Notes: a model not told the origin generated them from the sequence alone. 63,885 nt of DNA from Deltaproteobacteria bacterium (GCA_016931625.1 JAFGEK010000145.1:1-63885), one strand, 5' to 3'; counted from the first letter of the stretch, positions 1 through 10,536 are shown. A program made the numbers and translations.

Positions 1-65
1 ATATTGCATTAAACGACTGATACATACTTGTGGCGGTATTGATATAAATAAATGAACATGATCTT

Positions 66-308
66 TTGATATATGACCTCGCATTATTTAGTATGTCAAT
101 TCGTGGTGCCCAAGTAATGACAGCAATAGCATTAACAAAGCCAGGAGTTGCATTAGGACTTGCTGGTACTGATGCCAAAGGCAACGGTATCGTCCATGAA
201 CATCGATTATATCAATTAATAAGGCAAAAAAATCTCAACCATGACCACGTGATTAAAATTGAATTTCTCGATAAAGGTGTTCAAGCTTTTGCTTTTACTT
301 TTGGTTAA
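66..308 (+). pseudogene. C-terminal fragment of a DipZ-type thioredoxin-like protein
   Basis: An 80-codon frame opens with a TTG and has in-frame stops just upstream (18-20 and 45-47), so no signal peptide or CxxC redox motif belongs to it. The tail, with a RLYQLIRQ segment and the ending GVQAFAFTFG, resembles the C-terminal beta-domain of DipZ-like membrane thiol-disulfide proteins, where a segment of this kind closes the chain. I read it as the end of a decayed or frameshifted gene whose body lies before the window. The family assignment is from memory of that tail only. It could also be an unrelated short protein, but the lack of a ribosome-binding site argues against independent translation. 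Confidence 0.4.
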
Positions 309-424
309 AATTCTCTAAACCTGAATAAATACATGCACACCATTTAACAAATACTTATACGCGTTTGTTAAAACTATGATATAATTTTTTATTTAATTTA
401 TCATTATTAACTACTTGTTCGCCA

Positions 425-2777
425 ATGTTTTATAAATTGACCAAAAGTTTAACCTTAATAATTAAATGCATACGCTTCTTGCTTATACTTTTTTTTCTTG
501 TTAGCAATTTTTTCTGCACCTCGGCTTTTGCTCTACAGATTCATAACCTTCCAAAAAAATGGGAAATATATTTAGCCGTTGATAAAAATGATACGCTTTG
601 GGTTATCTCAACAGGTCAATTCGGGCTTTATAAATATGAAAATGATAAATTTATTTATTATATGCAACCATACAATGTAAAATTATCAACCAATTCAATT
701 TTTATTGATAGTCGAAATCGTAAATTGGTAAGTATAGGAAATGGAAATATTTTATTGTTTGATAATAATTTATGGAATCGTCTTCATATTCCAACCGGCA
801 TGAGTTTTTATAATCACATAAGCTTCGCAGAAGATTCTACCGGTAGATTCTGGGGTGGGATATCTAAATCCTGTTTGGCATCAAATTATAGCGCGCCAAG
901 AATTTAATCTTTATCCTATCGACGGACCTGATACCAAAATGATGATTAGCAATGTTTACGACTTTGCTGCAGATGATAGTGGTAGACTATGGGCATTTAC
1001 TACTGATCATGGCTTTAAGGTTTTTGCTGACAATAAATGGACAAATTTACCTATGCCATGGAAAAAACTGCCCGGATATGCTCATCTTGATTTTGATCCA
1101 ATATTTAAAATAATGTATCTTGTTACTGAAAATACGGATAATTTTGATACTTCGACTAAAATATATGAACTATCTACTGAGGTAATAAACACTTCTATAA
1201 TAGCAAGCAATAACAATTCTATTATTGCATCTATGCCTGCATGTCAGCATATTAATTATCTCCAACGTGATAAACGGAGCAATCTTTGGATACCGTGTCA
1301 ATGGCCACGCGCAGTTTATATGCACAACGGTAAGCATTGGCAAACATTTTTACAGCACCGCCAACTTCACGGACGGATGGTATATGCAAATGATGGTCAT
1401 GCTTATGTCGCTACAAATGATGCAAAAATTCTCGCATTTAATGGCACACAATGGCAAGAACTACCCGACGATTACCAACCACAAGTGTGGCAACAAAAAC
1501 AACCACTATGGCAGCTTTATCAAGAGCCATCACAACGCGTTTCTGCTCATGAACTATTAAGTTGGCCAGATAAATACCATGATCAAAAATTCAGAGTAGT
1601 TGGTACCATTGCTACTAATTTTTTGCCTGGTGGTATTTGTGCTCATTTCGGTAAAGCGAACACTATAATCATGCCGATAATGCACGAGCAACTCCATTTT
1701 TCTTGGTGTCATCCGCAAGTAACTGGCGATGTGATTAAACATTGTCGCAAAAATCAATATGCCCTGTTAAATGAATCAATGAAAGAATATGTTGGATATT
1801 TTAGAACGCAGCCAAATCTCGATATCAATTCAGCACCAGAGAGAAGCTATCTCTACATTACTGAATGTTATCCTTTACCAGCTAAAGAAAACCAAGCCGC
1901 ACATAAAGCTTATAGCGAATACATGCTGGTAATGCGCAAAAGCGATGAATATGATAGACAAACAAATCAATATCGTTCAGCAATCGCTACTATTGAATAT
2001 CTTGATAACCAACTGAATATGCGTGCCTCGCGGCCACAGCAAATTGAATTGCCACAAATAAATTATCAATACTTGTTGAAGGACAAAACACTTACGTCAA
2101 TTTCTCATAAAAAAATGGCCCCCAGAATAGCCCGAGCCATTATATTTTCTCCAAATGGGCAGCTGGTTGCGGTAGCTATTGATAATAATATTGAATTAAG
2201 ATCACTAGATGGTAAGATATTGCGTATATTTAGTGGTCATCAAGACCGCATTGAAGCAATCGCATTTTCTCCTGATGGTATGCAGCTTGCGAGTGTCAGC
2301 TATGACCGAACTTTGCGTCTTTGGGATATTAGTGGCAAGCTCAACATACCACTTTAGCCGCAAGCATGAATGGGCATGGCAGTACAAGACTATGGGATTA
2401 TACGCACCGTTTTTCTTTATTTTTTGATTCGCAATATTCAGACCGAAACACTAAAGTAATATTCTCACCTGACAGTCAATATTTTATCACTATAGGATAT
2501 CCAGCCAATCTATGGCATCGTGATGGTGTCTTACTACGTACAATTGGTGGGTGGAGATTTACTGATGCTGCTATTGCTGCTGACAATAGTTATTTTGTTG
2601 CTATTGTAAATGAGTACATAGTTGCTTGGCCGCTTGATAGCAGCATAAAACCGATATTTGCCATACCTTATTAAAGCTCGTCGAGTTACCATTTCTCCGA
2701 ATGCCAAACACTTCATAGCTATCGATGCAGCAGGAAAAACTACTATGTTATCAAGCCAAGGAAAACTGATTTTCTAG
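425..2777 (+). pseudogene. Frameshifted WD40/propeller surface protein
   Basis: One ancestral gene is spread over four successive frames: 425-907, about 855-2357, about 2345-2674 and about 2673-2777. The first piece starts with a hydrophobic signal segment and has propeller-like units (SGRFWG type). The second continues these (DSGRLWAFTTD) and ends in WD40 repeats (FSPDGMQLASVSYDRT, then LWDISGK). The third and fourth carry further blades (STRLWDY, FSPDSQYFITIG, ISPNAKHFIAID) up to a TAG at 2775-2777. The frames alternate 2,0,2,0, so each break is a one-base type indel. Three breaks in one gene fit a pseudogene better than sequencing error, but assembly error cannot be excluded. The intact protein would have been about 780 residues and exported. 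Its binding partner is unknown. Confidence 0.7.
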
Positions 2778-3019
2778 CATTGCTTTGCGCTGTAAAAGAA
2801 TATTAAATTATTATTTGTATCATTCGTTTTTTTAAAAAACCAAACTAAGTATTTGTCTCACTGCAGCAGAAATTTTTTCATCTAGCAATTCATTTTTTTT
2901 TAAAAAAAAAAGTAACCACACTATCTTTATCAAACGTAAGTCCAGTTAATTGAAGTCTCCGGCCGTTGTTTTTACTCTTAGCGCCTAGAAGGCATATGCC
3001 TATCTTGCAGGAGCTACCT

Positions 3020-6000
3020 ATGTCAGAGTTAAATTCTACTTACGAGAATGATGCTAGATTTAATTTTTTACGCTATCAAGAAGAACTACAGCGCGAACTT
3101 GAACGGCAACGCGAACTCGAAAGACAGCGTGAATTAGAAAGACAACGCCAACTTGAATTGCAAATGCTGGCCTTAGAACAGGCTGAAGAAGATGCGCGTC
3201 AAGAGTCATTAAAAGCCATAAAAGAACAAGATCAGCTCGAAACAAACTTCAACAACACCGCCCAAAAAGACGAACAAACCACTAAAGCGCAACAGGCAAT
3301 TAGACAAAATGATCTATGTTTAAACAGTTCTGAGGCGGAAAAAGAACCTTCATTATGTATTATCTCTGCAAAACAAACCGACACCTTAAACAAAATAGCA
3401 GATGATCTTGCAATTGATTGTGCAACACTACAAAAGCTTAATCCTCAAATACTCGATACTCAGGCGCCTCTTATCGAAGGGCAAACAATAATTACTGGAT
3501 ACGAGCAAAATGAATCGACAATTAATAATACAACTATTACAGAAATAGATGTCGATTCGCTTGGAAATAATCTGCCACAGCCACCACCACGCGCTTTTTG
3601 GAATATTGGTACGGTTGGCTTCGGTATGAACACCGATGAATTCAATGAAACAGCAAACACCTTAACTAATCAGGTACTTGAGTTATCAAATAGTCAACTT
3701 ACAGATCCACCTAAACCCCTGACAGCTAGCGAATTGGTTTTTGCTCTTGAAAATGCCGGCATTCCTCAAGATCGTATGGACCCTGCACAAATTAAAGCTG
3801 CGGTTGCATACATAAATGAAAGTCCTGCCGGAGCAGTTGCAGAATTTGGCGGTGGACCACCTAAAGACCTCGCAGAACAATCGATGCGATTAAGTCTAGC
3901 CATAAAGCAATTTCTTTATCTTGATCAGTATGGTGCGCCAGAGCTTGATCGCGAACAAGTAAAGGCCGTACTTTGGAGTGCTGCGCGAGTGCCAAGTCAT
4001 GCACTTGATAATGTTGCTGATACAGATTTGCAAACAACTGTGCAAAATGTAGCAAATGCCCTAGTTACTCCGGGTAAACAAGAATTTAAAGTAGGTGAAC
4101 ATACACAACATCTTACCATATCAGACAATTTTCATCTTGATGCTACTGAATGTAATCCACCATCAAAATTAGGCACTATAGTTAAAATTGGTCTTGGCGT
4201 TGCTAGTTGGATCCCAGGTCCGGTTGGTATGGGCGCGCGCTTAATTAATGGTGCTGTTTCGCTCTATGAGGGAATTAAAGATGGCGATGTTTTCGGTGCT
4301 ATTACTGGCGGCGCCGCTATGGTTGGCGGTGGCGCAAGTCTTCTTGGTAAAGCAGGAGCTATAAGCAGCAAAACTGCCGATACAATAAATCGTGTAACCG
4401 ACGGTGTCACTTCTGCTACAAACGGAGTTGAAAAAATAAATGAAGGTGGCTTTACTAATATTGTCGCAGGTGTAGCTGATATTGCTACTGGCTCTGCAGG
4501 GGCAAGCGGTAAGGGTCTAAATGCCGCTAAAACTATAAACACTGTTGCTACTGGCTTAAGTACTGCTGAAGGTTATATACAAGCTAATAAAGCGGTTAAT
4601 GATGCCAACGCTACCCTAGCTGCAGCTCAATTAAGTGGTGACCAAGATGCTATTGCAGCAGCACAAAAATCTCTTGATGACGCTAAGAACGCTCGTACAA
4701 ATGCTTTACTTGGCGGACTAGCGACTGGGGCTAATTTTGCTGCAAATAACTTAAGTAAAAATGCTTCAGGTGATCTTAAAGCTGGTTTACATACTGCGGC
4801 TACAACGTTAACTGTCGCAAGCAATATCAATAACGATAATTACTTAGCAGCAACACAGAGTTTAGTAGCTGGTGCTGGTGTGGTAACCGGTGATCTAGGT
4901 AATAAAGATTTATCTTCGCGTATGGGTCATGCTGCTACTGGTTTGAATGTAATTACTAACTATGTTAATGCCGACAAACAACTTGATCAAGCACAAGCAC
5001 TTTTGGAGGCTGCTTTTATTTCAGGTGATGATGAAGCTATTGCGGCAGCGCAAACAAATCTTGATGCTGCCAAACAAAATCGTAACAGCGCAATTATTGG
5101 TGGCGCTGCCACATTAATCAGTACCACATCTAATATAATTGGTTCTCAAGATCCTCAAGCTCAGAAATCTAAGCTGCAACAGCAACTTGATACTTCAGCC
5201 CATATTCTAACTACTCTGCAACAATTTCACGATGGCAATTATATTGGCGCGTCGCAAGCGCTCAACGCTGCAATCGCTGATTTGTCATCTGTTTATGGTG
5301 CAAAAGACCTTTCGCAACGTCTTCATCATGCAGATGGGGTATTTAATGCAATAGATACATGTTACAAAGCTGACCAAGCAGTATCCCAAGCACAAGATGA
5401 ACTCAACCGCGCAAAAACAACGGGCGATCTTGCAGCTATCGAGCTTGCCGAGAAGAATCTTGAAAATGCAAAAAATAATCGCGAAACAGCGCTGCTGGGT
5501 GGTATGGCAACTTTAGCTACTACGGCTAGTAATGTAGTTGGACCTCAAGACCCAAAAACTCCTCGATCGTCGCTGCAAAATCAATTGGCCGATGTTGGTA
5601 AAGTATTTACAGGTATTAATGCGATAAATACTGCACTTAATAATGACGACTATATGGCTGCTACTGCTGCTGGGGTTGGTCTTGTCGCGGTTATCGCCAA
5701 AGATGGCAGCCGTAGTGAAGCTGATTTATACGCTGCGCAAAAAGTAGTAACAAGCGCCAATGCCTTAAGCCAAGCTCTTGAAAGTGGCAATACTGATGCA
5801 ATCAATGCAGCGGGAAAAATGTTTCAAAATACCTTGCAAAACGAAATAGAGGCTTTTAATAAAAGAAGACTTCCACCTGAGCCTACTCTTATTGCAAACA
5901 ATGCTACAGATAAGTCAAATACATCTGCCAGCGTGCCAACTAATTACCAAATAGATAATTCTACTGATAATAGGTCTAACACTTCAGATAGTAGTGCAAA

Positions 6001-7558
6001 CAATAAAATTGGCGAAAACGAAGTGGTAATCACTGACGAAATTATATCAGTTGAAGCGTTAGTGCTACCCTACTCTGATGAAGTCCTCAATTATCAAAAA
6101 CTCATCAATCAAACTAATAACTATTACGGTTGGGATAGTATTGCTGAAGATGGGCTATATGGACCGCAATCACGTCTTGCAGTTGCGCGCATACAACAAG
6201 CTTTTGCTAATGAATATCAACTTGCAGTAACTGGTGAGCTAGATACTGCAACGCAAAAAGCTCTTGAAGACTTAACCATGCGTATCGCTTACGCGCAAAC
6301 CGGTGGTTTAGATACTGCCCCAATACCAACCAATGGTGATAATACACATGGTATAAACGATAGCGATGATGCATCAAAATCAGTTAATGCTCTAGCTATT
6401 GATAACAGCCGCATTACTTCTATTGATAGTGCAATCATTACCGCTTTGCAACTTGAACAATTGCCCCCTGGTGGCAGCATTAGATTTAAAGGTGAAATTA
6501 CTGCTGAAGGCAAAGCTATTATTGGATTCTATGGTGCTGGTAATACTGAAATAACGATTACGCGCAGTAGTACTAAACCTAATCAATTTATAACTAGTTT
6601 TCAGTTAGGTGGCAAAGCCGGTGCTTTACTTGGTGCTGACAGTACTGTTGGGCCAGCGGGTTATGATCTTAATGGTAAATTAGGAATAGGCGGTGCAAGT
6701 AAGTTTGAAATTACTAGCGACTTTTCACAACCTGGTGAAGCTACCGCTTGGCTTGCTTTTATGGCTGATATGGTTGGTATAGATGTTCTACCCGATGCTG
6801 TGCATACTGGTCTGGATGCTATTGCCAGTGCTACTGGCTTAAATATTCCTGGGGCATCGCGTACCTATTTACAAAGACATTTTACAGCTATTGAAGGCAC
6901 CGCAAATATACATGGCAAAGCAACCGCTAGTGCCACAGCTGCAGCCGGTGCTAAAGGTGAAGGCACTAGCTACACTGAAGGGAATTTACGCTTTGAAAAA
7001 AACAATGATGGTACTTATAGTATTATCGGTAGCGGCTCAGCTGGTATTGATATAACCGGTAAAGCAAAATTCTCTGATACTATTTCTGTAGAGATTAAAG
7101 CAGGTGAACTTAAATTAAAAGTTGGTGTACGTGGTAAGTTAACTTACGACAGCAGTGGTAATTTAATTAGTAATAACACGTCGTTAACTGTTAGCGGTTC
7201 ATTTATGGCTCTTGGTAAAGGTGTCAATGTAACAGGCACAATTGATCTTGATGCTATACTGCGCAGCACCCCGGCTTTAGCCGATACGGTTATGCAGGCA
7301 TTAAGCACAAATAATCCCACTCTATTACAAAATGCTCTTGAACAATATTTTGCCAGTGGTGGTGCCTTAATTATCAATGGCACGGTGAAAACTTTTGATG
7401 AGAAAGAGGCCAAACTTTGCGGCAAGGCGGAAGAATTAGGCGTTGGTGGTAACGTTGGGTTATCTGGTGGTTATCTTAGCAGTACTCAGGTAATGCAAGG
7501 TCAAATTATTATCGATGCTAATGGTTTAATGATTAATGAAAAATATTTTAAAATATAA
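3020..7558 (+). CDS. Large repeat protein with coiled coil, LysM-like and peptidoglycan-binding domains
   Basis: I start the 1512-residue protein at the ATG at 3020 because GGAG precedes it by 6 bases; an upstream in-frame start at 2966 has no such site. Order of parts: a charged coiled coil (about residues 12-85, repeated ELERQR), a LysM-like stretch (about 115-170), a long helical part, a glycine/alanine-rich hydrophobic segment (about 390-450) that could span a membrane, three to four tandem units of about 125 residues (about 507-937), a Thr/Asn-rich linker, a PG_binding_1-like domain (about 1022-1090, GLYGPQSRLAVARIQQAF), then about 400 residues of Gly/Thr-rich, probably beta-rich sequence. 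No N-terminal signal peptide is visible, so it may leave the cell by a specialised route or act inside. I recognise no enzyme motif. The architecture recalls large effector or toxin carriers, but that is inference. Confidence 0.75.
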   Translation: MSELNSTYENDARFNFLRYQEELQRELERQRELERQRELERQRQLELQMLALEQAEEDARQESLKAIKEQDQLETNFNNTAQKDEQTTKAQQAIRQNDLCLNSSEAEKEPSLCIISAKQTDTLNKIADDLAIDCATLQKLNPQILDTQAPLIEGQTIITGYEQNESTINNTTITEIDVDSLGNNLPQPPPRAFWNIGTVGFGMNTDEFNETANTLTNQVLELSNSQLTDPPKPLTASELVFALENAGIPQDRMDPAQIKAAVAYINESPAGAVAEFGGGPPKDLAEQSMRLSLAIKQFLYLDQYGAPELDREQVKAVLWSAARVPSHALDNVADTDLQTTVQNVANALVTPGKQEFKVGEHTQHLTISDNFHLDATECNPPSKLGTIVKIGLGVASWIPGPVGMGARLINGAVSLYEGIKDGDVFGAITGGAAMVGGGASLLGKAGAISSKTADTINRVTDGVTSATNGVEKINEGGFTNIVAGVADIATGSAGASGKGLNAAKTINTVATGLSTAEGYIQANKAVNDANATLAAAQLSGDQDAIAAAQKSLDDAKNARTNALLGGLATGANFAANNLSKNASGDLKAGLHTAATTLTVASNINNDNYLAATQSLVAGAGVVTGDLGNKDLSSRMGHAATGLNVITNYVNADKQLDQAQALLEAAFISGDDEAIAAAQTNLDAAKQNRNSAIIGGAATLISTTSNIIGSQDPQAQKSKLQQQLDTSAHILTTLQQFHDGNYIGASQALNAAIADLSSVYGAKDLSQRLHHADGVFNAIDTCYKADQAVSQAQDELNRAKTTGDLAAIELAEKNLENAKNNRETALLGGMATLATTASNVVGPQDPKTPRSSLQNQLADVGKVFTGINAINTALNNDDYMAATAAGVGLVAVIAKDGSRSEADLYAAQKVVTSANALSQALESGNTDAINAAGKMFQNTLQNEIEAFNKRRLPPEPTLIANNATDKSNTSASVPTNYQIDNSTDNRSNTSDSSANNKIGENEVVITDEIISVEALVLPYSDEVLNYQKLINQTNNYYGWDSIAEDGLYGPQSRLAVARIQQAFANEYQLAVTGELDTATQKALEDLTMRIAYAQTGGLDTAPIPTNGDNTHGINDSDDASKSVNALAIDNSRITSIDSAIITALQLEQLPPGGSIRFKGEITAEGKAIIGFYGAGNTEITITRSSTKPNQFITSFQLGGKAGALLGADSTVGPAGYDLNGKLGIGGASKFEITSDFSQPGEATAWLAFMADMVGIDVLPDAVHTGLDAIASATGLNIPGASRTYLQRHFTAIEGTANIHGKATASATAAAGAKGEGTSYTEGNLRFEKNNDGTYSIIGSGSAGIDITGKAKFSDTISVEIKAGELKLKVGVRGKLTYDSSGNLISNNTSLTVSGSFMALGKGVNVTGTIDLDAILRSTPALADTVMQALSTNNPTLLQNALEQYFASGGALIINGTVKTFDEKEAKLCGKAEELGVGGNVGLSGGYLSSTQVMQGQIIIDANGLMINEKYFKI
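4601..5830 (+). repeat. Tandem ~125-codon repeats inside the large protein
   Basis: Three clear units start near 4601, 4975 and 5371. Each contains a paired-helix signature with alternating A/Q/L, then GDxxAIxxAxxxLxxAKxxR, then a glycine-rich hydrophobic step (LLGGLATGA, IIGGAATLI, LLGGMATLA). The spacing is about 370-400 bases. A fourth, degenerate unit covers about 5719-5830 (GNTDAINAA). The copies have diverged at DNA level, so the duplication is old. Confidence 0.7.
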
Positions 7559-7727
7559 TTAATAACTCAGTTTTATCTACCTAAAATAACTTCTTGACTA
7601 TCTCTGACATATGCCTACCTTTAAAAGCAAGTGCTGGGTCGACTCTTGCCCAATATGTTTGGTCGCCGAATTGGTCTTTTAGCAAATATTTAATTCGGCT
7701 AAAATCAAAGCTTATTGCCTTGTAATT

Positions 7728-7749
7728 TAGGGGTGTCCCTAATTATTCT
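7728..7749. repeat. Half copy of GGGGTGTCCCTAA repeat
   Basis: This copy reads TTAGGGGTGTCCCTAATTAT in the 290-base gap between the large protein and the Cys-rich lipoprotein. It is one of eight related copies in the window; the complete forms are at 38669-38851 and 63640-63706. The rest of the gap (7559-7848) shows no gene. Confidence 0.6.
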
Positions 7750-7848
7750 AGCAAGCTTTAATATTTAATAGTACAATTGATAAATATCGTAACGCATATG
7801 AAACAAAGTAAATTCAAGATGATGCATCATCTATTTCCAGGAATTAAA

Positions 7849-9402
7849 ATGGCCAGTCGTTTTACTTTTATATTCATAATCTTAGTTACTAATAGTTGCA
7901 CCAATAGAAGCAAAAAGAATGATGCAAGCGACACTAACCCAGATTTAAGTGCACTTTGTAACAACAACATTAAAGAGGCCAACGAAATTTGTGATGGTAC
8001 TGACTTAGGCAATGCTACTTGCGCTAACCAAGGTTTCACCACTGGACAACTTTTCTGCGCTAGCGATTGTAAAAGCTTTGATTACTCTAATTGCGTTGGC
8101 AGAACTCTTGGTTGCGGTAACCACATTATCGATGGTTATGAAAGTTGTGATGGTGATATTTTTTTAAACGGCATCACAACTTGTGAAGCCGCAGGCTTAG
8201 GAGTTGGTATGTTAAAATGTAATGACCGCTGCGAAATTGACTATAGCGGTTGTGCAAAAGCAAAAACTAGTTGTGGTAGCCAAGGCAATACCGCCAATCT
8301 CTGTGACCCTTGTGACCTTTGGGGTGGCCCTCTTGACCCTGATTGTATAACTTGGTGTGGTGCTGACAGCATCGTGTGCGCTGATTATTTTGATTATACA
8401 AATCGAGTATGGACTTGCGAACACACCATGCAAATGCGTGATCCTGATTGTGGTATCTGCAATAATGGCATCTTAGAAAACCATGAACTTTGCGATGGTG
8501 ATAATATTGGCAAAGGCAAATGCAGCGACTGGGGATATACTGGCGGTATTTTAGCTTGTCGCCATGACTGCGCTTATGATTTTTCTAATTGCACTTTTGA
8601 CGAATGTCATGATGGCATCATCGGGGTTACCGAAATATGCGACGGTGATCAATTATCGGATCAAACCTGTCAAAGCTTAGGCTATAACGCTGGTGAACTT
8701 AAATGTCAAAATGATTGCTTAGCCTTTGATACTACAGCATGTACAACTACCGCTATCTGCCCTGATGATATAGTAAGTGGACCGGAAACATGTGACACCC
8801 TAAATATGAATAGTGAAACTTGTGTTTCACTTGGTTTTAATGCAGGCACTTTAGCTTGTGCTTCTGACTGTATGTCTTTTAATGTTTCAAATTGCCATGG
8901 CATTTCAACTTGCGGCAACGGACATCGCGATCCCAAAGAGTATTGTGAAGGAGACGAATTTGGCCCCTGGGGAATTTTGTGCATTAGTTTAGGTTTGGGT
9001 AGTGGAACGCTCACTTGCAATATCGACTGTACGGTAAACACTTCTACCTGCAATGCAGCTGATCCCTGTGCTGCTACTCGGTATGCTAACGGGTTGTGTG
9101 ATGTCTGCGATATAATTGGTGGTAAACCTGACCCTGAATGTTTAAGCTTATGTACAGCCAATGGCGTCTGCGCTAACCGCTTTGATTTCAATACTAATCG
9201 CTGGACATGTACTCATGCTGGCTTAGTTGATCCAGATTGCGGCACTTGCGGTAATGGTATAATTGAGATTAACGAATTGTGTGACGGTAACCGATTTGCG
9301 CATGGTAAGGATACTTGTATGGCTTATGGCTATTTAGGCGGTACGCTTAGCTGCCGACCTGACTGTGTGCCAAATTTTAATGCTTGCATTCATACAAATT
9401 AA
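7849..9402 (+). CDS. Cysteine-rich repeat lipoprotein (myxobacterial type)
   Basis: The start chosen is the ATG at 7849, with AGGAA about 5 bases upstream; upstream in-frame ATGs lack a good site and would push the signal peptide inward. The first 17 residues form a short signal ending in a lipobox-like TNSC, so the mature 517-residue protein should be lipid-anchored and exported. The rest is tandem units of 45-60 residues with the pattern CGNG...E.CDG...C...G...G.L.C...C..D...C. This is the Cys-rich repeat typical of Myxococcota surface proteins, probably stabilised by disulfides. There is no catalytic motif; adhesion or scaffolding is a guess. A repeat half copy begins 18 bases after the stop. 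Confidence 0.8.
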   Translation: MASRFTFIFIILVTNSCTNRSKKNDASDTNPDLSALCNNNIKEANEICDGTDLGNATCANQGFTTGQLFCASDCKSFDYSNCVGRTLGCGNHIIDGYESCDGDIFLNGITTCEAAGLGVGMLKCNDRCEIDYSGCAKAKTSCGSQGNTANLCDPCDLWGGPLDPDCITWCGADSIVCADYFDYTNRVWTCEHTMQMRDPDCGICNNGILENHELCDGDNIGKGKCSDWGYTGGILACRHDCAYDFSNCTFDECHDGIIGVTEICDGDQLSDQTCQSLGYNAGELKCQNDCLAFDTTACTTTAICPDDIVSGPETCDTLNMNSETCVSLGFNAGTLACASDCMSFNVSNCHGISTCGNGHRDPKEYCEGDEFGPWGILCISLGLGSGTLTCNIDCTVNTSTCNAADPCAATRYANGLCDVCDIIGGKPDPECLSLCTANGVCANRFDFNTNRWTCTHAGLVDPDCGTCGNGIIEINELCDGNRFAHGKDTCMAYGYLGGTLSCRPDCVPNFNACIHTN

Positions 9403-9420
9403 ATTATTTTATGTAATAAA

Positions 9421-9439
9421 AAGTGTCCCTAAATATCTC
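9421..9439. repeat. Degenerate copy of GTGTCCCTAAAT repeat
   Basis: AAGTGTCCCTAAATATCTC lies 18 bases after the lipoprotein stop and about 30 bases before the next start. It keeps the core but has lost the leading G run. It belongs to the dispersed family described at 38669-38851. Confidence 0.45.
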
Positions 9440-9472
9440 ATATCTAAAACCACAATCAATGAGGAATCTTTT

Positions 9473-10180
9473 ATGAATAAGGCTGACATTAATGGTAAAT
9501 GGGCTTTAGTAACTGGCGCCAGTCGTGGTATCGGTCAACAAGTAAGTTTAGGTCTTGCGCAATATGGCTGCAATTTAGTGCTACATAGTCGCAATCTTGA
9601 ACATACAGCTTCACTAGCTAAAGAGCTTATCTCTAGCGGCATTCAAGTTTATCAAGTTGCAACCGAATTATCAGATCAGCAAGCTGTCGATAAATTAGCA
9701 AAAAAAGCCCAAGATTTCTCTGGTGGCATAGATATTCTTTATAATAATGCTGCAGTAATGCCGCCATTCCGCTCTAATTGGTTGAAGGTACCACCTGACG
9801 ATTTTCGCTTAGGCTTTGAGATAAACGTCATTACTCTTGTACGTCTTTGTCATTTACTAATTCCAAATATGATTGATAAACATTGGGGACGTATCGTTAA
9901 TGTATCTTCAGGCATTACTAATCAACCCGAACTCATCGCTTATGCTCTCACTAAAGCCGCCGTCGATAAATTTGTAAAAGATAGTGTTGTACGCCTAAAA
10001 AGCACTGGAGTACTAATGAACCTCTTAGATCCTGGTTGGTTACGTACTGATATGGGTGGTATAAACGCTCCGAATTCGGTAGAGTCCGTTCTACCTGGTG
10101 CTTTAGTACCAGTGCTATTAAATGATGAAACAAGTGGTGTACTTTTTCATGCACAAGATTATGTAAACCAGGTTATTTAG
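9473..10180 (+). CDS. Short-chain dehydrogenase/reductase (SDR)
   Basis: This 235-residue classical-size SDR starts at the ATG at 9473, preceded by GAGGA. The N-terminal TGASRGIG (residues 14-21) is the Rossmann dinucleotide-binding motif, NNAA follows near residue 93, and the catalytic set is visible as Ser about 145, Tyr157 and Lys161 in YALTK. It should be a soluble NAD(P)(H)-dependent oxidoreductase; the substrate cannot be told from sequence. The gene stands alone. Its TAG stop lies inside a copy of the dispersed GGGGGTGTCCC repeat, so the 3' end of the transcript carries that repeat. Confidence 0.85.
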   Translation: MNKADINGKWALVTGASRGIGQQVSLGLAQYGCNLVLHSRNLEHTASLAKELISSGIQVYQVATELSDQQAVDKLAKKAQDFSGGIDILYNNAAVMPPFRSNWLKVPPDDFRLGFEINVITLVRLCHLLIPNMIDKHWGRIVNVSSGITNQPELIAYALTKAAVDKFVKDSVVRLKSTGVLMNLLDPGWLRTDMGGINAPNSVESVLPGALVPVLLNDETSGVLFHAQDYVNQVI

Positions 10181-10201
10181 GGGGTGTCCCTAGTAATTTT
10201 A
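10177..10201. repeat. GGGGGTGTCCCTA repeat overlapping a stop codon
   Basis: The repeat TTTAGGGGGTGTCCCTAG begins within the last codon and the TAG stop of the SDR gene. It matches the left end of the complete element at 38669. Only one end is present here. Confidence 0.6.
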
Positions 10202-10536
10202 CTTATTGGGATAATTGAGTATCGCGAAAAAAATGTCACTACTATGCATTTTTTACATCAAATGTAACATACTCTAACATACATCAGATATAATCTCTTC
10301 TTGATATTATCATATTTTGACGCCACCTATAAGCAATAATCCTATGGCATAAATATTGCTAATTTTATTTAATAGACAAGAGTAGCTGCTTGTTTCTGCC
10401 CATCAAGTAGCCCGCTTGTTTTTGAAGAACTGGCCACGAGAAAATTCGAGGTCACCTCTTCTTCTTGCGTGCGGGCCGTAAAGATGCTCTTTAGGTCTTT
10501 ACGGCCCATCATCATCAGTTTGCATTACAAATATGG
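10202..10536. other. Gene-free spacer with strong hairpin
   Basis: No credible reading frame lies between the convergent SDR and nucleotidyltransferase genes. The spacer has a TATAAT hexamer facing right near 10291, no gene to its right on that strand, and then a 12-bp perfect stem at 10473-10507. It may encode a small RNA or be only a 3' intergenic region. I could not match it to 6S, SRP, tmRNA or RNase P RNA. Confidence 0.35.
10473..10507 (-). terminator. 12-bp hairpin downstream of nucleotidyltransferase gene
   Basis: GGGCCGTAAAGA (10473-10484) pairs perfectly with TCTTTACGGCCC (10496-10507) across an 11-base loop. It lies about 30 bases past the stop of the leftward gene. No U-tract follows on either strand, so a factor-independent terminator is only partly supported; a processing or stability hairpin, or the end of a small RNA, are alternatives. 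Confidence 0.4.

Noticed and set aside
4601-5830. Possible CRISPR or satellite array from repeated sequence
   Set aside because: The repetition is at protein level with a ~125-codon period; there are no short identical DNA repeats with spacers.
8706-9191. 161-codon frame opposite the Cys-rich lipoprotein
   Set aside because: It is a long shadow frame created by the biased codons of the real gene; it has no start site or conserved motif.
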